A stretch of 35,555 nt of DNA from Patescibacteria group bacterium (GCA_023473595.1 JAMCYV010000032.1:1-35555); one strand, 5' to 3'; shown: positions 18,030 to 25,723, numbered from the stretch's first letter. Made by a program: numbers and translations. The notes: generated from the sequence alone by a model not told the origin.

Positions 18030-18440
18030 TTATTTCTTGGCAATCTTTATTTTTTTTGCCTTCTTTTCTTCAACGATTGGGATAGTAATCATTAAGACTC
18101 CGTTTTCATATTCAGCACTAGCTTTGTCTTTCAATACTGTAGTTGGTAATTTTACTGTTCTCTCAAAATCCCCCCTTCTTATTTCTTGATAATAATAGTT
18201 TTTTTCTTCTTCTTCACGGCTACCACTTATCTTTAAGTAGCTATCCTCGATCTGGATATCGATATTGTCTGGATTAATCCCCGGAAGGCTCATTTTGGCG
18301 ATGATATTTCCTTTTTCTTCATAGAGATCAATAGCTAAATCCCAGCCGACTCTTTGTAATGCGGAGAGCGGTCCTCCTTCCTCCTCAAAAAACCTTTGGA
18401 TATCTCTAAAAGGCCCTGGTCCCCATTGTACAATTGGCAT
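18030..18440 (-). CDS. Small heat-shock protein, Hsp20/alpha-crystallin
   Basis: This 136-aa ATP-independent chaperone holds unfolding proteins. The alpha-crystallin domain runs from about residue 35 to 125, with MSLPGINPDNIDIQIED, LKISGSR and the ENGVLMITIP strand, and the C-terminal IPI motif used for oligomer docking is present. A strong Shine-Dalgarno (AAGGAGG) lies 5 bases before the ATG, which stands out in a region where most genes have none and suggests high translation. No CIRCE-like or other heat-shock operator was recognised upstream. Confidence 0.95.
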   Translation of the reverse strand: MPIVQWGPGPFRDIQRFFEEEGGPLSALQRVGWDLAIDLYEEKGNIIAKMSLPGINPDNIDIQIEDSYLKISGSREEEEKNYYYQEIRRGDFERTVKLPTTVLKDKASAEYENGVLMITIPIVEEKKAKKIKIAKK

Positions 18441-18469
18441 AACTACCTCCTTATTTAATTATTTCTCTT

Positions 18470-18507
18470 AATATAAAAATCCCCCGCTCTTTTTTCTTCG
18501 GGAGATT
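18470..18507 (-). terminator. Terminator of the HD/def/ferredoxin operon
   Basis: On the minus strand AATCTCCCG and CGGGGGATT form a 9-bp stem (one G-U pair) followed by TTTTATATT. It separates the HD-protein operon from hsp20. Confidence 0.8.
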
Positions 18508-18529
18508 TTCTAGTTCCTTATTTAGCTAT

Positions 18530-19093
18530 TTATTTTTTTGATTCCTCTAGTTTTCGAATTGCGTCTTCATAGAAAGGCTTGGCAAGCTCCTTGGCTTTTT
18601 TTGAAGTGATTCTATTGTACATCCAATCAACCTTTCTTTGTACTTTACTTGGATTATCTGTAAATCTTTTTATAATTCCTAGATATCCTTTACCTTTAAA
18701 GAAGCTTAAGCTATCTGCATCCTTTAAAAGATTTTCTTCTTTATTACCGCCTATCTCATGCTTTGAAATCAAATTTGCTACCTCTTTAATAAATCGAGGA
18801 TCGGTTTTTAAATCATTTAAGTAATCGCTAATAATTTTGGCACAAGTTGTTTGATGGTAGTCTAAATAGTCAGGATTGTTAAACTCTTTTTCAAATTTAT
18901 GGTTGATAAAAGCTCTGTCAATATCATGCGATACTGCAGCTATTAACAATGCCTCATTTGGGTTTGGCTCTAGTTCTCTTAAGCATTCAGCGGTTAATTT
19001 TAGGTGTATGGGAGTATGCCTATAAGGTGCATTTTCTTTAAATGATTCCTCAATAAACTTTTCAACTTTTTTATAAAGCTCAGTTTCGGTCAT
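18530..19093 (-). CDS. HD-domain metal-dependent phosphohydrolase-like protein
   Basis: The 187-aa protein fits the HD superfamily. It has a helix with His (RHTPIHLKL, about 25-33), the metal-binding SHDIDRA (about 53-59), a further HHTT-like position (DYHQTTC), the histidine of SKHEIGG, and a late acidic LKDADSLSFF. These are the positions that usually bind two metals for phosphohydrolase or phosphodiesterase activity. The substrate is unknown. The ATG overlaps the stop of def by 4 bases, so translation is coupled, and the gene closes the operon before a strong terminator. Confidence 0.75.
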   Translation of the reverse strand: MTETELYKKVEKFIEESFKENAPYRHTPIHLKLTAECLRELEPNPNEALLIAAVSHDIDRAFINHKFEKEFNNPDYLDYHQTTCAKIISDYLNDLKTDPRFIKEVANLISKHEIGGNKEENLLKDADSLSFFKGKGYLGIIKRFTDNPSKVQRKVDWMYNRITSKKAKELAKPFYEDAIRKLEESKK

Positions 19094-19638
19094 TTTATTT
19101 TCCCTTCTTTCATCAGCTTTATGTAATTATTTCGGCTTAAAAGTTTGGTATTATCAGTTACTTTATCAATAAAAAGAATTCCCTTCAAGTGGTCGCATTC
19201 ATGCTGGATTACCCTTGCTAGAAGGCCGGAAGCTTTCATATTGAATTTTTTACCGTTTTTGTCGAGAGCTTCAACTTCAATGCTAATCGGTCTTTTGACG
19301 GGCCCGAAAAGTTTGCCATTCATAACACTTCCGCACCCTTCGTAAATTATTTCTTCCTCTTTTGAAAGATTTTTAATAATGGGGTTAATATAAACCCTCA
19401 AAGGGTCGATATCCTGCACTTTCCTATGTGGAAGCTCTCTTAGTTCAGTAATTATTATATTTAAACTATGTCCAAGCTGAGGGGCTGACATACCTATAAG
19501 TTTAGCCTCTTCAATAGAATCGCAAAGATCTGAGATAATTTGTTCGATTCTTCTTGTTTTTATTTCTTTCAATTGAACAGGGGCGCATTCTTTTCTCAAG
19601 ATTTCACTGCCAATTTGTGGAAGATCTTTGATGACCAT
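19090..19638 (-). CDS. def: Peptide deformylase (divergent motifs)
   Basis: Deformylase removes the N-terminal formyl group from nascent proteins using a metal bound by one Cys and two His. The 182-aa protein keeps motif III, QHECDH (145-150), intact. Motif I reads LIGMSAPQ (48-54) instead of GxGLAAPQ, and motif II reads EGCGS (100-104) instead of EGCLS. The metal-ligand Cys and the catalytic Glu are kept, so activity is plausible. It lies 5 bases after the ferredoxin-thioredoxin-like gene and overlaps the HD gene by 4 bases. Whether it is the organism's main deformylase cannot be judged from one window. Confidence 0.88.
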   Translation of the reverse strand: MVIKDLPQIGSEILRKECAPVQLKEIKTRRIEQIISDLCDSIEEAKLIGMSAPQLGHSLNIIITELRELPHRKVQDIDPLRVYINPIIKNLSKEEEIIYEGCGSVMNGKLFGPVKRPISIEVEALDKNGKKFNMKASGLLARVIQHECDHLKGILFIDKVTDNTKLLSRNNYIKLMKEGKIK

Positions 19639-19643
19639 TAAAA

Positions 19644-20249
19644 TTATTTTATAAGCTTTTTAATTTCTTTTATTAGATCCTCTTTTTTCTTGGTGCTGAA
19701 ATAACCTTCCACCTTACCTATTAACTTTTCGTTTCTAAAGAAAAGAAGGGTTGGTAGTTTAGTAACTCCGAACTTTTCCTTAAGCGAATTATCAGTCAAG
19801 TTAGTTTTGCAATAATTAATATCTTCCCCCTTTACTAATTCTTTAATTGGGATTGAGTAAAGAAGGCATTTTATTGAATCATTATCAAAAAGTTCGGCCA
19901 TCAAAGGCAATTTTGACTTTAAAATAAAAGCCTGAAGTTGTTCTTCTGGGACAGAAAAAGTTGATTGAACCGGTTGGGCGCCATATCTATCGATAAAAAG
20001 ATCGGAAATTTTACGAGGATCTTCATCTATCTCTTTTTGAATTGTTTTATATTCCTCTTCATTTTCAGCAACTTTAATTGCTCCGATTTCACATTGCTTT
20101 ATGCAGCTTTTGCAGCTTATACATTTAGTATTGTCGATAGCTACTGTTTTATTGACGTCATCCCAATACAGAGCGCCGATCGGACAGGCTGCAATGCCAC
20201 CGCATTCTTCGCTATTATCACAAATTTTGAAATTGATTAAGACTGACAT
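19644..20249 (-). CDS. Ferredoxin domain fused to a thioredoxin-like domain
   Basis: The 201-aa protein has an N-terminal ferredoxin part (about 1-65). The second motif is a classical CxxCxxCxxxC (CISCKSCIKQC). The first is irregular (C10, C16, C22-Pro), so one standard [4Fe-4S] cluster and perhaps one incomplete or [3Fe-4S] cluster are possible. The C-terminal part (about 105-201) resembles thioredoxin, with the cis-Pro strand VTKLPTLLFFRNEKLIGKVEGY, but has no CxxC active site at the expected place. It could therefore be a docking or electron-transfer module rather than a disulfide reductase. It is first in an operon with def and the HD protein. The pairing of these domains is unusual in my knowledge. 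Confidence 0.8.
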   Translation of the reverse strand: MSVLINFKICDNSEECGGIAACPIGALYWDDVNKTVAIDNTKCISCKSCIKQCEIGAIKVAENEEEYKTIQKEIDEDPRKISDLFIDRYGAQPVQSTFSVPEEQLQAFILKSKLPLMAELFDNDSIKCLLYSIPIKELVKGEDINYCKTNLTDNSLKEKFGVTKLPTLLFFRNEKLIGKVEGYFSTKKKEDLIKEIKKLIK

Positions 20250-20269
20250 TTATTCTTTTTAACATTAGT

Positions 20270-20275
20270 ATTATA
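20270..20275 (-). promoter_or_regulatory. Extended -10 promoter of the ferredoxin-def-HD operon
   Basis: TATAAT preceded by TGA (extended -10) on the minus strand, giving a predicted leader of about 13 bases before the ATG at 20249. The -35 is poor. Confidence 0.55.
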
Positions 20276-20302
20276 TCAGAAATTTAAGCTTCTAAAAGGC
20301 TT

Positions 20303-20836
20303 TTATTTAATTAAAATTTTCCAATTATCCTTATAGTGCTTGAACATTTTATCAAACTCTTCTCTAGAGATTAAGGGAATCTTAAGACTGGCTAGTTTTT
20401 GCTTTAATGTATCTAAAACTTTGTCTTTTTCATTTTCATTAGCTAATTTCTCAAGTTCGATTATATAACCATAACCTTTAGTATAATCCAAACAGACCTT
20501 GATTCCCTGCCATTTGAAAGTGTTTCTAGTCCTGAACCACTTTATTCCAACCTTATAACCGAGAGCTAAAAAAGCTTGCTCTAACTTTTCAAAATCTTCT
20601 TTATCAAACTTGATTTCAATTTCTTCTCTGGCTTCATCATGAATCTTGCCGCTTTTTAACCATATTTTAGAAAAGTTATTGTTCTTTTGAATCCTCAAGT
20701 CTTCCTTGCAATCAAAATAATAAGTCTCTTGATAGTCTTCGCCAAGCCACTTGCCTTCTTTTTTAAAAAATCGAAGAAGCTTATGGTATTTATTTTCATC
20801 GATTAAACTTCTGATTTCTACTTCAATATTTTTCAT
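20303..20836 (-). CDS. CYTH-domain protein (triphosphate tunnel enzyme-like)
   Basis: The 177-aa protein begins MKNIEVEIRSLI, the ExExR/K signature of CYTH proteins, whose beta-tunnel binds triphosphates and divalent metal (adenylate cyclase class IV, thiamine or inorganic triphosphatases). Further acidic/basic strand motifs are seen in KIWLKSGK, EEIEIKFD, VCLDYTKGYGYIIELEK. The substrate cannot be predicted from sequence alone; the sequence most resembles the CyaB/ThTPase group. Its start lies 14 bases from a TGTCAT-bounded repeat element that occupies its upstream region. Confidence 0.85.
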   Translation of the reverse strand: MKNIEVEIRSLIDENKYHKLLRFFKKEGKWLGEDYQETYYFDCKEDLRIQKNNNFSKIWLKSGKIHDEAREEIEIKFDKEDFEKLEQAFLALGYKVGIKWFRTRNTFKWQGIKVCLDYTKGYGYIIELEKLANENEKDKVLDTLKQKLASLKIPLISREEFDKMFKHYKDNWKILIK

Positions 20837-20849
20837 ATATTTCTTTTTT

Positions 20850-20991
20850 TGTCATCCTGAACTTGCCTGTCCGACCGAAGCTGGGCGAAGGCGGGATTCA
20901 GGATCTATAGATTCCGGTCCAATGACTCCGACGAGTATCGGACTCGCCGGAGATAAACTGTTATTTTTTAATGGAATAGTCCGGGATGACA
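20850..20991. repeat. TGTCAT...ATGACA palindromic element A (long form)
   Basis: Bounded by TGTCATCC and GGATGACA. Inside are the pairs TCCTGAA/TTCAGGA and GAGTATCGGACTC-type inverted stretches. It shares CATCCTGAACTTG, ATTCAGGATC and AGATTCCGG with element B at 34062, but carries about 30 extra bases (CCTGTCCGACCGAAGCTGGG) between the arms. It fills most of the gap between dprA and the CYTH gene. Confidence 0.75.
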
Positions 20992-21022
20992 ATTTTAGAT
21001 GTTTAACTGTTCAATTGCTTAT

Positions 21023-21053
21023 TATTTACTGTTAATTGTTATCTATTTACTGT
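21023..21053. repeat. Degenerate heptad repeat at the end of dprA
   Basis: TATTTACTGT occurs at 21023 and again 21 bases (three heptads) later at 21044, with degenerate heptads between. It overlaps the last codons of dprA. The same motif, in reverse complement, forms the clean heptads upstream of trxB. Confidence 0.5.
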
Positions 21054-22115
21054 ATAAACCATTCCGCCGAGGTTTTTGACATAACCCTTGATTTCCATCA
21101 TTGTGAGGGCTGAAGAGACTGCTTGGGACTCGATTCCTGTTGTCTTTATAATATCATCAATGTGCTTTGGCTCGCTTTCTAAAAACTCAATAATTTTTCT
21201 CTCTTCTTCAGACTTGGGGTAAACTTTCCTGGCTTCCTTCTTTTGCGGCAGGTTTTTGAGATTTAATTCTTCTAAGATATCTAGAGCATTTGCTACCGGC
21301 TTTGCTCCCATTTTAATAAGGTTGTTAGGCCCAAAGGAGTTTTTGTTGTAGATATTTCCCGGAAGGGCAAAGACATCTCTATTTTGTTCCAAAGCATCTT
21401 TTGCCGTAATAAGGGCGCCGGATTTTTCTCCAGCCTCAACTACCAAAACTCCAAGCGAAAACCCGGCAATAATCCTATTTCTTGCCGGAAAATTCTGTTT
21501 TAAAGGAGCAGTGCCAATTGAATATTCGGAGACTAAGGCTCCTCCATTTTCTACGATTTGATTTGCTAAATTTGAATTGGAAGTTGGATATGGTTTTTCT
21601 AATCCGCAGCCTAGGATTGCAATAGTTCTTCCGTGAGATTTTAAGGTAGATTCGTGAGCAAAGGTATCAATTCCTAAAGCCATTCCTGAAACTACCGTTA
21701 CTCCGGCTTGCGCTAAACCTGCAGCGATGTCTTTTGTAGCTTGGATTCCATAATCGGTTGGTTTTCTAGTACCGACAATAGCAATACATTCCTCTTCTTT
21801 CTTAAGCTCTCCTTTGTAATATAGAACAAAAGGCGGTGAAAAAATTTCCTTTAATTTTTCTGGATAATCTTTATCAAAAAAAGAGACATATTTTATCCCT
21901 TGCTTTTCTAAAAGTTCTTCTTCTTTATCACAATCAGTTTTTTCGATATGTTCAGTAATTGCATAGACCAATTTTTGGTCTATTCCGGCTTTTAAAAGAT
22001 CAGAAGGTCTGGCATACCAGATATCTTCGGCAGATTTAAAGTACGAAAAAAGCTTTTTAAAAGTTATGGGTCCGATTTTGACACATTTATCTAGAGTAAT
22101 TAGATACTTGTCCAT
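21039..22115 (-). CDS. dprA: DNA-processing protein DprA
   Basis: DprA protects incoming single-stranded DNA and loads RecA during natural transformation. The 358-aa protein has an N-terminal SAM-like helical part, then the Rossmann-type core with IVGTRKPTDYG, VVSGMALGIDTFAH, ILGCGLEKPYP and LVVEAGEKSGALITA. A C-terminal winged-helix (DML1-like) part ends GYVKNLGGMVYTV. All main family motifs and the normal length are present, so it should be functional. No other competence gene is in the window. The gene is monocistronic as far as can be seen. An AT-rich upstream region contains several TATAAT-like boxes but no clear -35. Confidence 0.95.
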   Translation of the reverse strand: MDKYLITLDKCVKIGPITFKKLFSYFKSAEDIWYARPSDLLKAGIDQKLVYAITEHIEKTDCDKEEELLEKQGIKYVSFFDKDYPEKLKEIFSPPFVLYYKGELKKEEECIAIVGTRKPTDYGIQATKDIAAGLAQAGVTVVSGMALGIDTFAHESTLKSHGRTIAILGCGLEKPYPTSNSNLANQIVENGGALVSEYSIGTAPLKQNFPARNRIIAGFSLGVLVVEAGEKSGALITAKDALEQNRDVFALPGNIYNKNSFGPNNLIKMGAKPVANALDILEELNLKNLPQKKEARKVYPKSEEERKIIEFLESEPKHIDDIIKTTGIESQAVSSALTMMEIKGYVKNLGGMVYTVNR

Positions 22116-22214
22116 TATTCTTTATGCTTGACTTAATATAATAAGATTATTATATCTTTAGATAAAGGAAAATATAACCCTTAATACCTTTTTAATTAAA
22201 ATAGCAAAAAAGGG

Positions 22215-22243
22215 TTGACAAATTATCCCTTTTATGCTACAAT
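22215..22243 (+). promoter_or_regulatory. Strong promoter of the intergenic RNA gene
   Basis: TTGACA (22215-22220), 17-base spacer, TACAAT (22238-22243), with TGC just before the -10 (extended -10). The predicted start is about 22250. No ORF with a plausible start follows. Confidence 0.85.
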
Positions 22244-22249
22244 CCTATA

Positions 22250-22480
22250 TCAGATTGAAATATTAAGTAATTTCTCGGTTGTGGGTTGAATCCTACATGC
22301 CAAGTTCTCCTTAAGTCACCCTCCTTTAAGGCAGAGCTTCACATGTAGGATTCTCCCTGCAACAACGCCAATCTAATATATATTGAGATTTGGTCAAACC
22401 TATAAGGTAGCTTGTTCGATTATAGGGAGAAATTAGAAATTAATAGTTTAGCGTCCTTTCGGGGACGCTAAACTATTTTT
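22250..22480 (+). ncRNA. Structured non-coding RNA of unknown family (three hairpins on a closing stem)
   Basis: A transcript of about 230 nt is framed by a strong promoter and a textbook terminator in the 377-base gap between dprA and pth. By hand folding, TAATTTCTC (22268-22276) pairs with GAGAAATTA (22427-22435) to close a junction. Hairpin I (22277-22366) has a perfect 12-bp stem GAATCCTACATG/CATGTAGGATTC (22288/22342) and an inner CCTTAA/TTAAGG stem. Hairpin II is CCAATCT/AGATTTGG (22368-22393). Hairpin III is CCTATA/TATAGG (22399-22426) and abuts the closing stem exactly. I do not see the signatures of RNase P RNA, tmRNA or SRP RNA. A divergent 6S RNA is possible, but the three-branched junction does not fit its usual form. 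Confidence 0.75.
22444..22480 (+). terminator. Intrinsic terminator of the RNA gene
   Basis: Perfect 13-bp stem TAGTTTAGCGTCC/GGACGCTAAACTA with a 6-base loop, followed by TTTTTAT. It also lies just past the convergent pth stop and may serve both strands weakly. Confidence 0.92.
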
Positions 22481-22492
22481 ATATAGTAAATT

Positions 22493-23038
22493 CTAAGTGC
22501 TTACGTTTTTTATACCTTCCTTAAGAGATTTCTTTATTAATTTAATAGTTTTTTCGATTACTTCGTTTAGCATTCCTAGCTCTTCTTTATCGAACTTTTG
22601 CAAAACAAATTTCTCTGACGGCATAGTATCTGCTTTTTCATTCTTAATTCCTACTCTGAATCTTGGGAAACGTTCTGTACCTAAAAAATTTATCACCGAA
22701 ATTACCCCCTTGTGTCCACCGGCACTTCCCCCTTCTCTGACTCTTATGGTACCTAAATTAAGGTCGATATCGTCGTGAACCACCCAAACCCTATCGGTTG
22801 GAATATTTAAGAATCCGACAAAATTTCGAACTGCTTCGCCTGATTTGTTCATATAAGTTTGGGGTTTAATGAGCATGACATCCTGGCCTTCAATGTAGGT
22901 ATGACAGATCTCGGCTTTGAATTTCTTTGAGTATTTCCAGCTAGAATCAGCTAATCTATCCAAGATCATAAAACCGACATTGTGTCTGGTCTTTTCGTAT
23001 TTTTTATCAGGATTTCCTAAACCAACGATGATGTTCAT
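22493..23038 (-). CDS. pth: Peptidyl-tRNA hydrolase
   Basis: Pth recycles peptidyl-tRNAs released prematurely from ribosomes. The 181-aa protein has the N-terminal IIVGLGNPDKKY, the catalytic His in TRHNVGF (near residue 19), KPQTYMNKSG, the Asp in VVHDDIDLNLG (near 93), and GGSAGGHKGV. It has normal length for the family. Its start overlaps the stop of der by 4 bases (ATGA type), so the two are translationally coupled. It ends 13 bases from the terminator of the convergent RNA gene. Confidence 0.97.
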   Translation of the reverse strand: MNIIVGLGNPDKKYEKTRHNVGFMILDRLADSSWKYSKKFKAEICHTYIEGQDVMLIKPQTYMNKSGEAVRNFVGFLNIPTDRVWVVHDDIDLNLGTIRVREGGSAGGHKGVISVINFLGTERFPRFRVGIKNEKADTMPSEKFVLQKFDKEELGMLNEVIEKTIKLIKKSLKEGIKNVST

Positions 23039-24399
23039 TTTTCTTTCTCTCTAAACTCTATTTTAATGCTTGTGCCAGAAAAATCAAAGTTCTCTCTTAT
23101 CCTGTTTTCAAGAAATCTCAAGTAAGAAAAATGGATTTTGTCAGTTTGAGTGCCGAAAATGGTGAAAGTCGGAGGATTTGTCCCAGTTTGGGTTATATAT
23201 TTTAATTTTGGCTTGAAATTTTTAATACCGACTGGAGGATTTTTTATAACTATTTTTTCCAAAACATTGTTTAAGAAGTGAGTTCGGACTTTTTTGCTTC
23301 GTTCTTCAGCGATTTTTAATACAAGCTCAAGAATATTTTGGACATTTTTACCACTTAAAGCAGAAACAAAAACAAAAGAAGCAAAAGGGATGAATTCGAA
23401 TTTTCTTTTTAGAAGGCTTGTTAAGGCACTGATATTTAAATTAGGGACAGCGTCTATCTTATTTACAACTAAAATAATCCCCTTGTTCAAATCTTTAGCA
23501 AGTCCTGCCAAGTGCTGGTCTTGAGCCGTTATTTCTTCTGTTGCATCAATAACTAAAAGAATAATATCGGCTTCACTAGCTGATCTCATTGCTCTTAGGG
23601 CACTGTATTTTTCAATACTTCCTATTTTAGTTTTTTTTCCTGTCCCAGCTACTTTTCCAATTTTACCTCTTCGCCTCAAACCTGCGGTATCTACAATTGC
23701 GATTTTATTTTTATTAAAATTAAACTCGGTTTCAATAATATCTCTGGTAGTTCCTGGGATTTCACTTATCATTGCTCTTTCTTTTTTTAAGATAGCATTA
23801 AGCAAAGTCGATTTTCCGACGTTCGGCCGGCCTAAAATAGTTATTCTTATTTTTTTCTCTTCGGGTTTTTCCTTTTTCAATTTTGGGGCAGGAATTTTAC
23901 TTAATTCCTGAACTATCTTATCTAAAAGGTCGCCTGTGCCTTTGCCGCTTAAAGCAGAGATAGAAATGGGCTCGCCGAACCCTAATTTATAAAAATTTGG
24001 TAATGCATCTTGTTCTTTTAAAGAATCTATCTTATTTACAGCTAAAATTACATTTCTATTCGCTTTTTTTAATTTTTTAGCGGCAAACCAATCTAAATCA
24101 GTGATGTCTGTCTTTCCATCGGTTAAGAAAAGTATAAGGTCAGCTTCATCTATGGCTATTTCAATCTGGCTTTGAATATCTTCTTTAAATCTTTCTTCAA
24201 AAGCGTATTCTAAGCCTGCGGTATCTACTAAAATAAATTCTTTTCCTTGCCAATTTACAATTTCATATAAGCGGTCTCTAGTAGTACCGGCAACATCGGT
24301 AGTAATAGCAAGCCTTTCTCCTATCAGCCGATTAAAAAGAGTCGATTTTCCGACGTTCGGCCGGCCTATTATAGTAACTATGTAATTTTCTTTTTGCAT
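23035..24399 (-). CDS. der: Ribosome-assembly GTPase Der (EngA)
   Basis: Der is a double-GTPase required for 50S subunit maturation. The 454-aa protein has two G domains. The first has GRPNVGKST, DTAGLE and NKID. The second has GRPNVGKST again (near residue 190), DTAGLRRRG and NKID. A C-terminal KH-like domain follows (about 365-454). It is upstream partner of pth. A TAAAAT box 7 bases before the ATG, with no Shine-Dalgarno, suggests a nearly leaderless mRNA, but no -35 is visible, so this is weaker than for aspS. Confidence 0.97.
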   Translation of the reverse strand: MQKENYIVTIIGRPNVGKSTLFNRLIGERLAITTDVAGTTRDRLYEIVNWQGKEFILVDTAGLEYAFEERFKEDIQSQIEIAIDEADLILFLTDGKTDITDLDWFAAKKLKKANRNVILAVNKIDSLKEQDALPNFYKLGFGEPISISALSGKGTGDLLDKIVQELSKIPAPKLKKEKPEEKKIRITILGRPNVGKSTLLNAILKKERAMISEIPGTTRDIIETEFNFNKNKIAIVDTAGLRRRGKIGKVAGTGKKTKIGSIEKYSALRAMRSASEADIILLVIDATEEITAQDQHLAGLAKDLNKGIILVVNKIDAVPNLNISALTSLLKRKFEFIPFASFVFVSALSGKNVQNILELVLKIAEERSKKVRTHFLNNVLEKIVIKNPPVGIKNFKPKLKYITQTGTNPPTFTIFGTQTDKIHFSYLRFLENRIRENFDFSGTSIKIEFREKEK

Positions 24400-24433
24400 A
24401 AGGGTTATTTTAACATTTTTTGCCTTTAAAGTG

Positions 24434-24463
24434 AATAAAACTATTCTTAAGAATAGTTTTATT
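24434..24463 (-). terminator. 30-bp loop-less palindrome, probable bidirectional terminator
   Basis: AATAAAACTATTCTT is followed directly by its exact reverse complement. The central GC-poor stem ends in TTTTATT on either strand. It lies between the small membrane-protein gene and der. Confidence 0.65.
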
Positions 24464-24492
24464 ATTTCTAGCTATTAAAGCTTTATATTAAA

Positions 24493-24786
24493 TTATTTGC
24501 GTCTAAGGTTCTCCCTTTTTGCTTCGTAAAAAGTTTTTAATTTATGAGAATTTTTTTTGATTATGTAATAAGCAGCGCCAAAAAAAAGAATAATTTTTAT
24601 CATAGCCTTTATAGATTTATAAAAAATTTTAACAACAAATCTTGCTGTTTTTAGAGAGAATCTTGCTAAGCTTTTTTTATCGATTTTTGTTTCCATTTTA
24701 TTTGCAAATATTATATTTATAATTCTATTTTTGCTAGTCAATTTCATCAGCGCATAGCTTCTCTTTCCAAAAGGCATTTTAGGCAA
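24493..24786 (-). CDS. Small basic membrane protein, unknown
   Basis: I do not recognise this 97-aa ORF. It is strongly basic, with one hydrophobic helix (IKIILFFGAAYYII, about 63-77) near the C terminus and a Lys/Arg-rich tail, so a single-pass protein anchored from the cytoplasm is plausible. A second in-frame ATG at 24696 (METKIDKK) would give 67 aa that keeps the helix, and AT-rich -10-like sequence precedes it. Neither start has a Shine-Dalgarno. It sits 43 bases after the D,D-carboxypeptidase gene and ends before a terminator, which supports its being transcribed. Confidence 0.5.
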   Translation of the reverse strand: MPKMPFGKRSYALMKLTSKNRIINIIFANKMETKIDKKSLARFSLKTARFVVKIFYKSIKAMIKIILFFGAAYYIIKKNSHKLKTFYEAKRENLRRK

Positions 24787-24829
24787 AAATAAAAATTAAA
24801 ACATTGTAGAAAATGTAAAAAGCTCTTAA

Positions 24830-25723
24830 TTACCAGTTAAAATTTTTATTAATCCAGTCAGCAATTTTTCTTGTCTCACCGAATCTATCGCTGCTTCCCA
24901 AGACAACTATTAAAATTTTATTTCCTTTTTCTTTTGAAAGGGCTAGAAGGCATTCGCTTGCTAGAGGGGTGGAGCCGGTTTTTATTCCCAAAAATCTTTC
25001 TCCATCTAAAAGAATATTCGTATTTGTAAGATTATAAGCTGTGCCTGATTCCGTCACTGCAGTATAATTTTTTGATTTAATCGTTTCTTCAATTAACGGG
25101 ACTTTTAAGGCATATCTTGCAAGGTTTAGAAGATCAGTTGAACTTGAATAATTATCCAGATAATCCAGACCGGAAGGGTTTGTAAAATGGGTATCTGTTA
25201 GTCCCAGATTTAGGGCCTTCTGGTTCATAAGATATACGAATCTATCCTCATTGCCGGCAGTATGGATGGCTAGTGATTTGATGGCATCGCCTACAGAGCT
25301 TATTAGAGCACTTTTTATAAGCTCTCTAACTTTCATTTTGTCTCCAGCTTTAAGTCCGATTCTTGTTTCATCAGGATGAAGCGTAAGTTTAGGAATAGTA
25401 ACAATTTCATCTTCTTTGGCATTTTCCAAAACTATAACAGCTGACATAAGTTTAGTTACGCTTCCAATATAAAGCTTCTCATTAGGATTTTTAGCTAGAA
25501 AATTGTAATTAGTAGTGAGATCGACGGCTTTGTATGATTTAGCGCTTATTTCAGCAAAATTTTCCTCGGAGTTTTTATACGGCAAAGGGCTTGTAAGATA
25601 AAGTGGTGGCTCTTTTTCATTTATCTTAGAAATATCATAATTTATCGCATTCGGGATAAATAAAGAAATCAAAAAAACTGTTGCAAGAACAAAAAAAGCG
25701 AATTTTAAATCATTTTTAGTCAT
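24830..25723 (-). CDS. D,D-carboxypeptidase-like protein (peptidase S11) with altered SxN motif
   Basis: The 297-aa protein has an N-terminal membrane helix or signal anchor (about 7-24) and a penicillin-binding S11 domain: SVTK (SxxK) and GIKTGST (KTG). The second triad motif reads SSVGDAIK where the family has SGNDA, so the conserved Asn appears replaced by Gly; activity may be weakened or altered. It would trim D-Ala from peptidoglycan stem peptides outside the membrane. A canonical paralogue is encoded at 31432-32388. Its start overlaps rluB by 8 bases, making it the last clear gene of the aspS-scp operon. Confidence 0.85.
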   Translation of the reverse strand: MTKNDLKFAFFVLATVFLISLFIPNAINYDISKINEKEPPLYLTSPLPYKNSEENFAEISAKSYKAVDLTTNYNFLAKNPNEKLYIGSVTKLMSAVIVLENAKEDEIVTIPKLTLHPDETRIGLKAGDKMKVRELIKSALISSVGDAIKSLAIHTAGNEDRFVYLMNQKALNLGLTDTHFTNPSGLDYLDNYSSSTDLLNLARYALKVPLIEETIKSKNYTAVTESGTAYNLTNTNILLDGERFLGIKTGSTPLASECLLALSKEKGNKILIVVLGSSDRFGETRKIADWINKNFNW

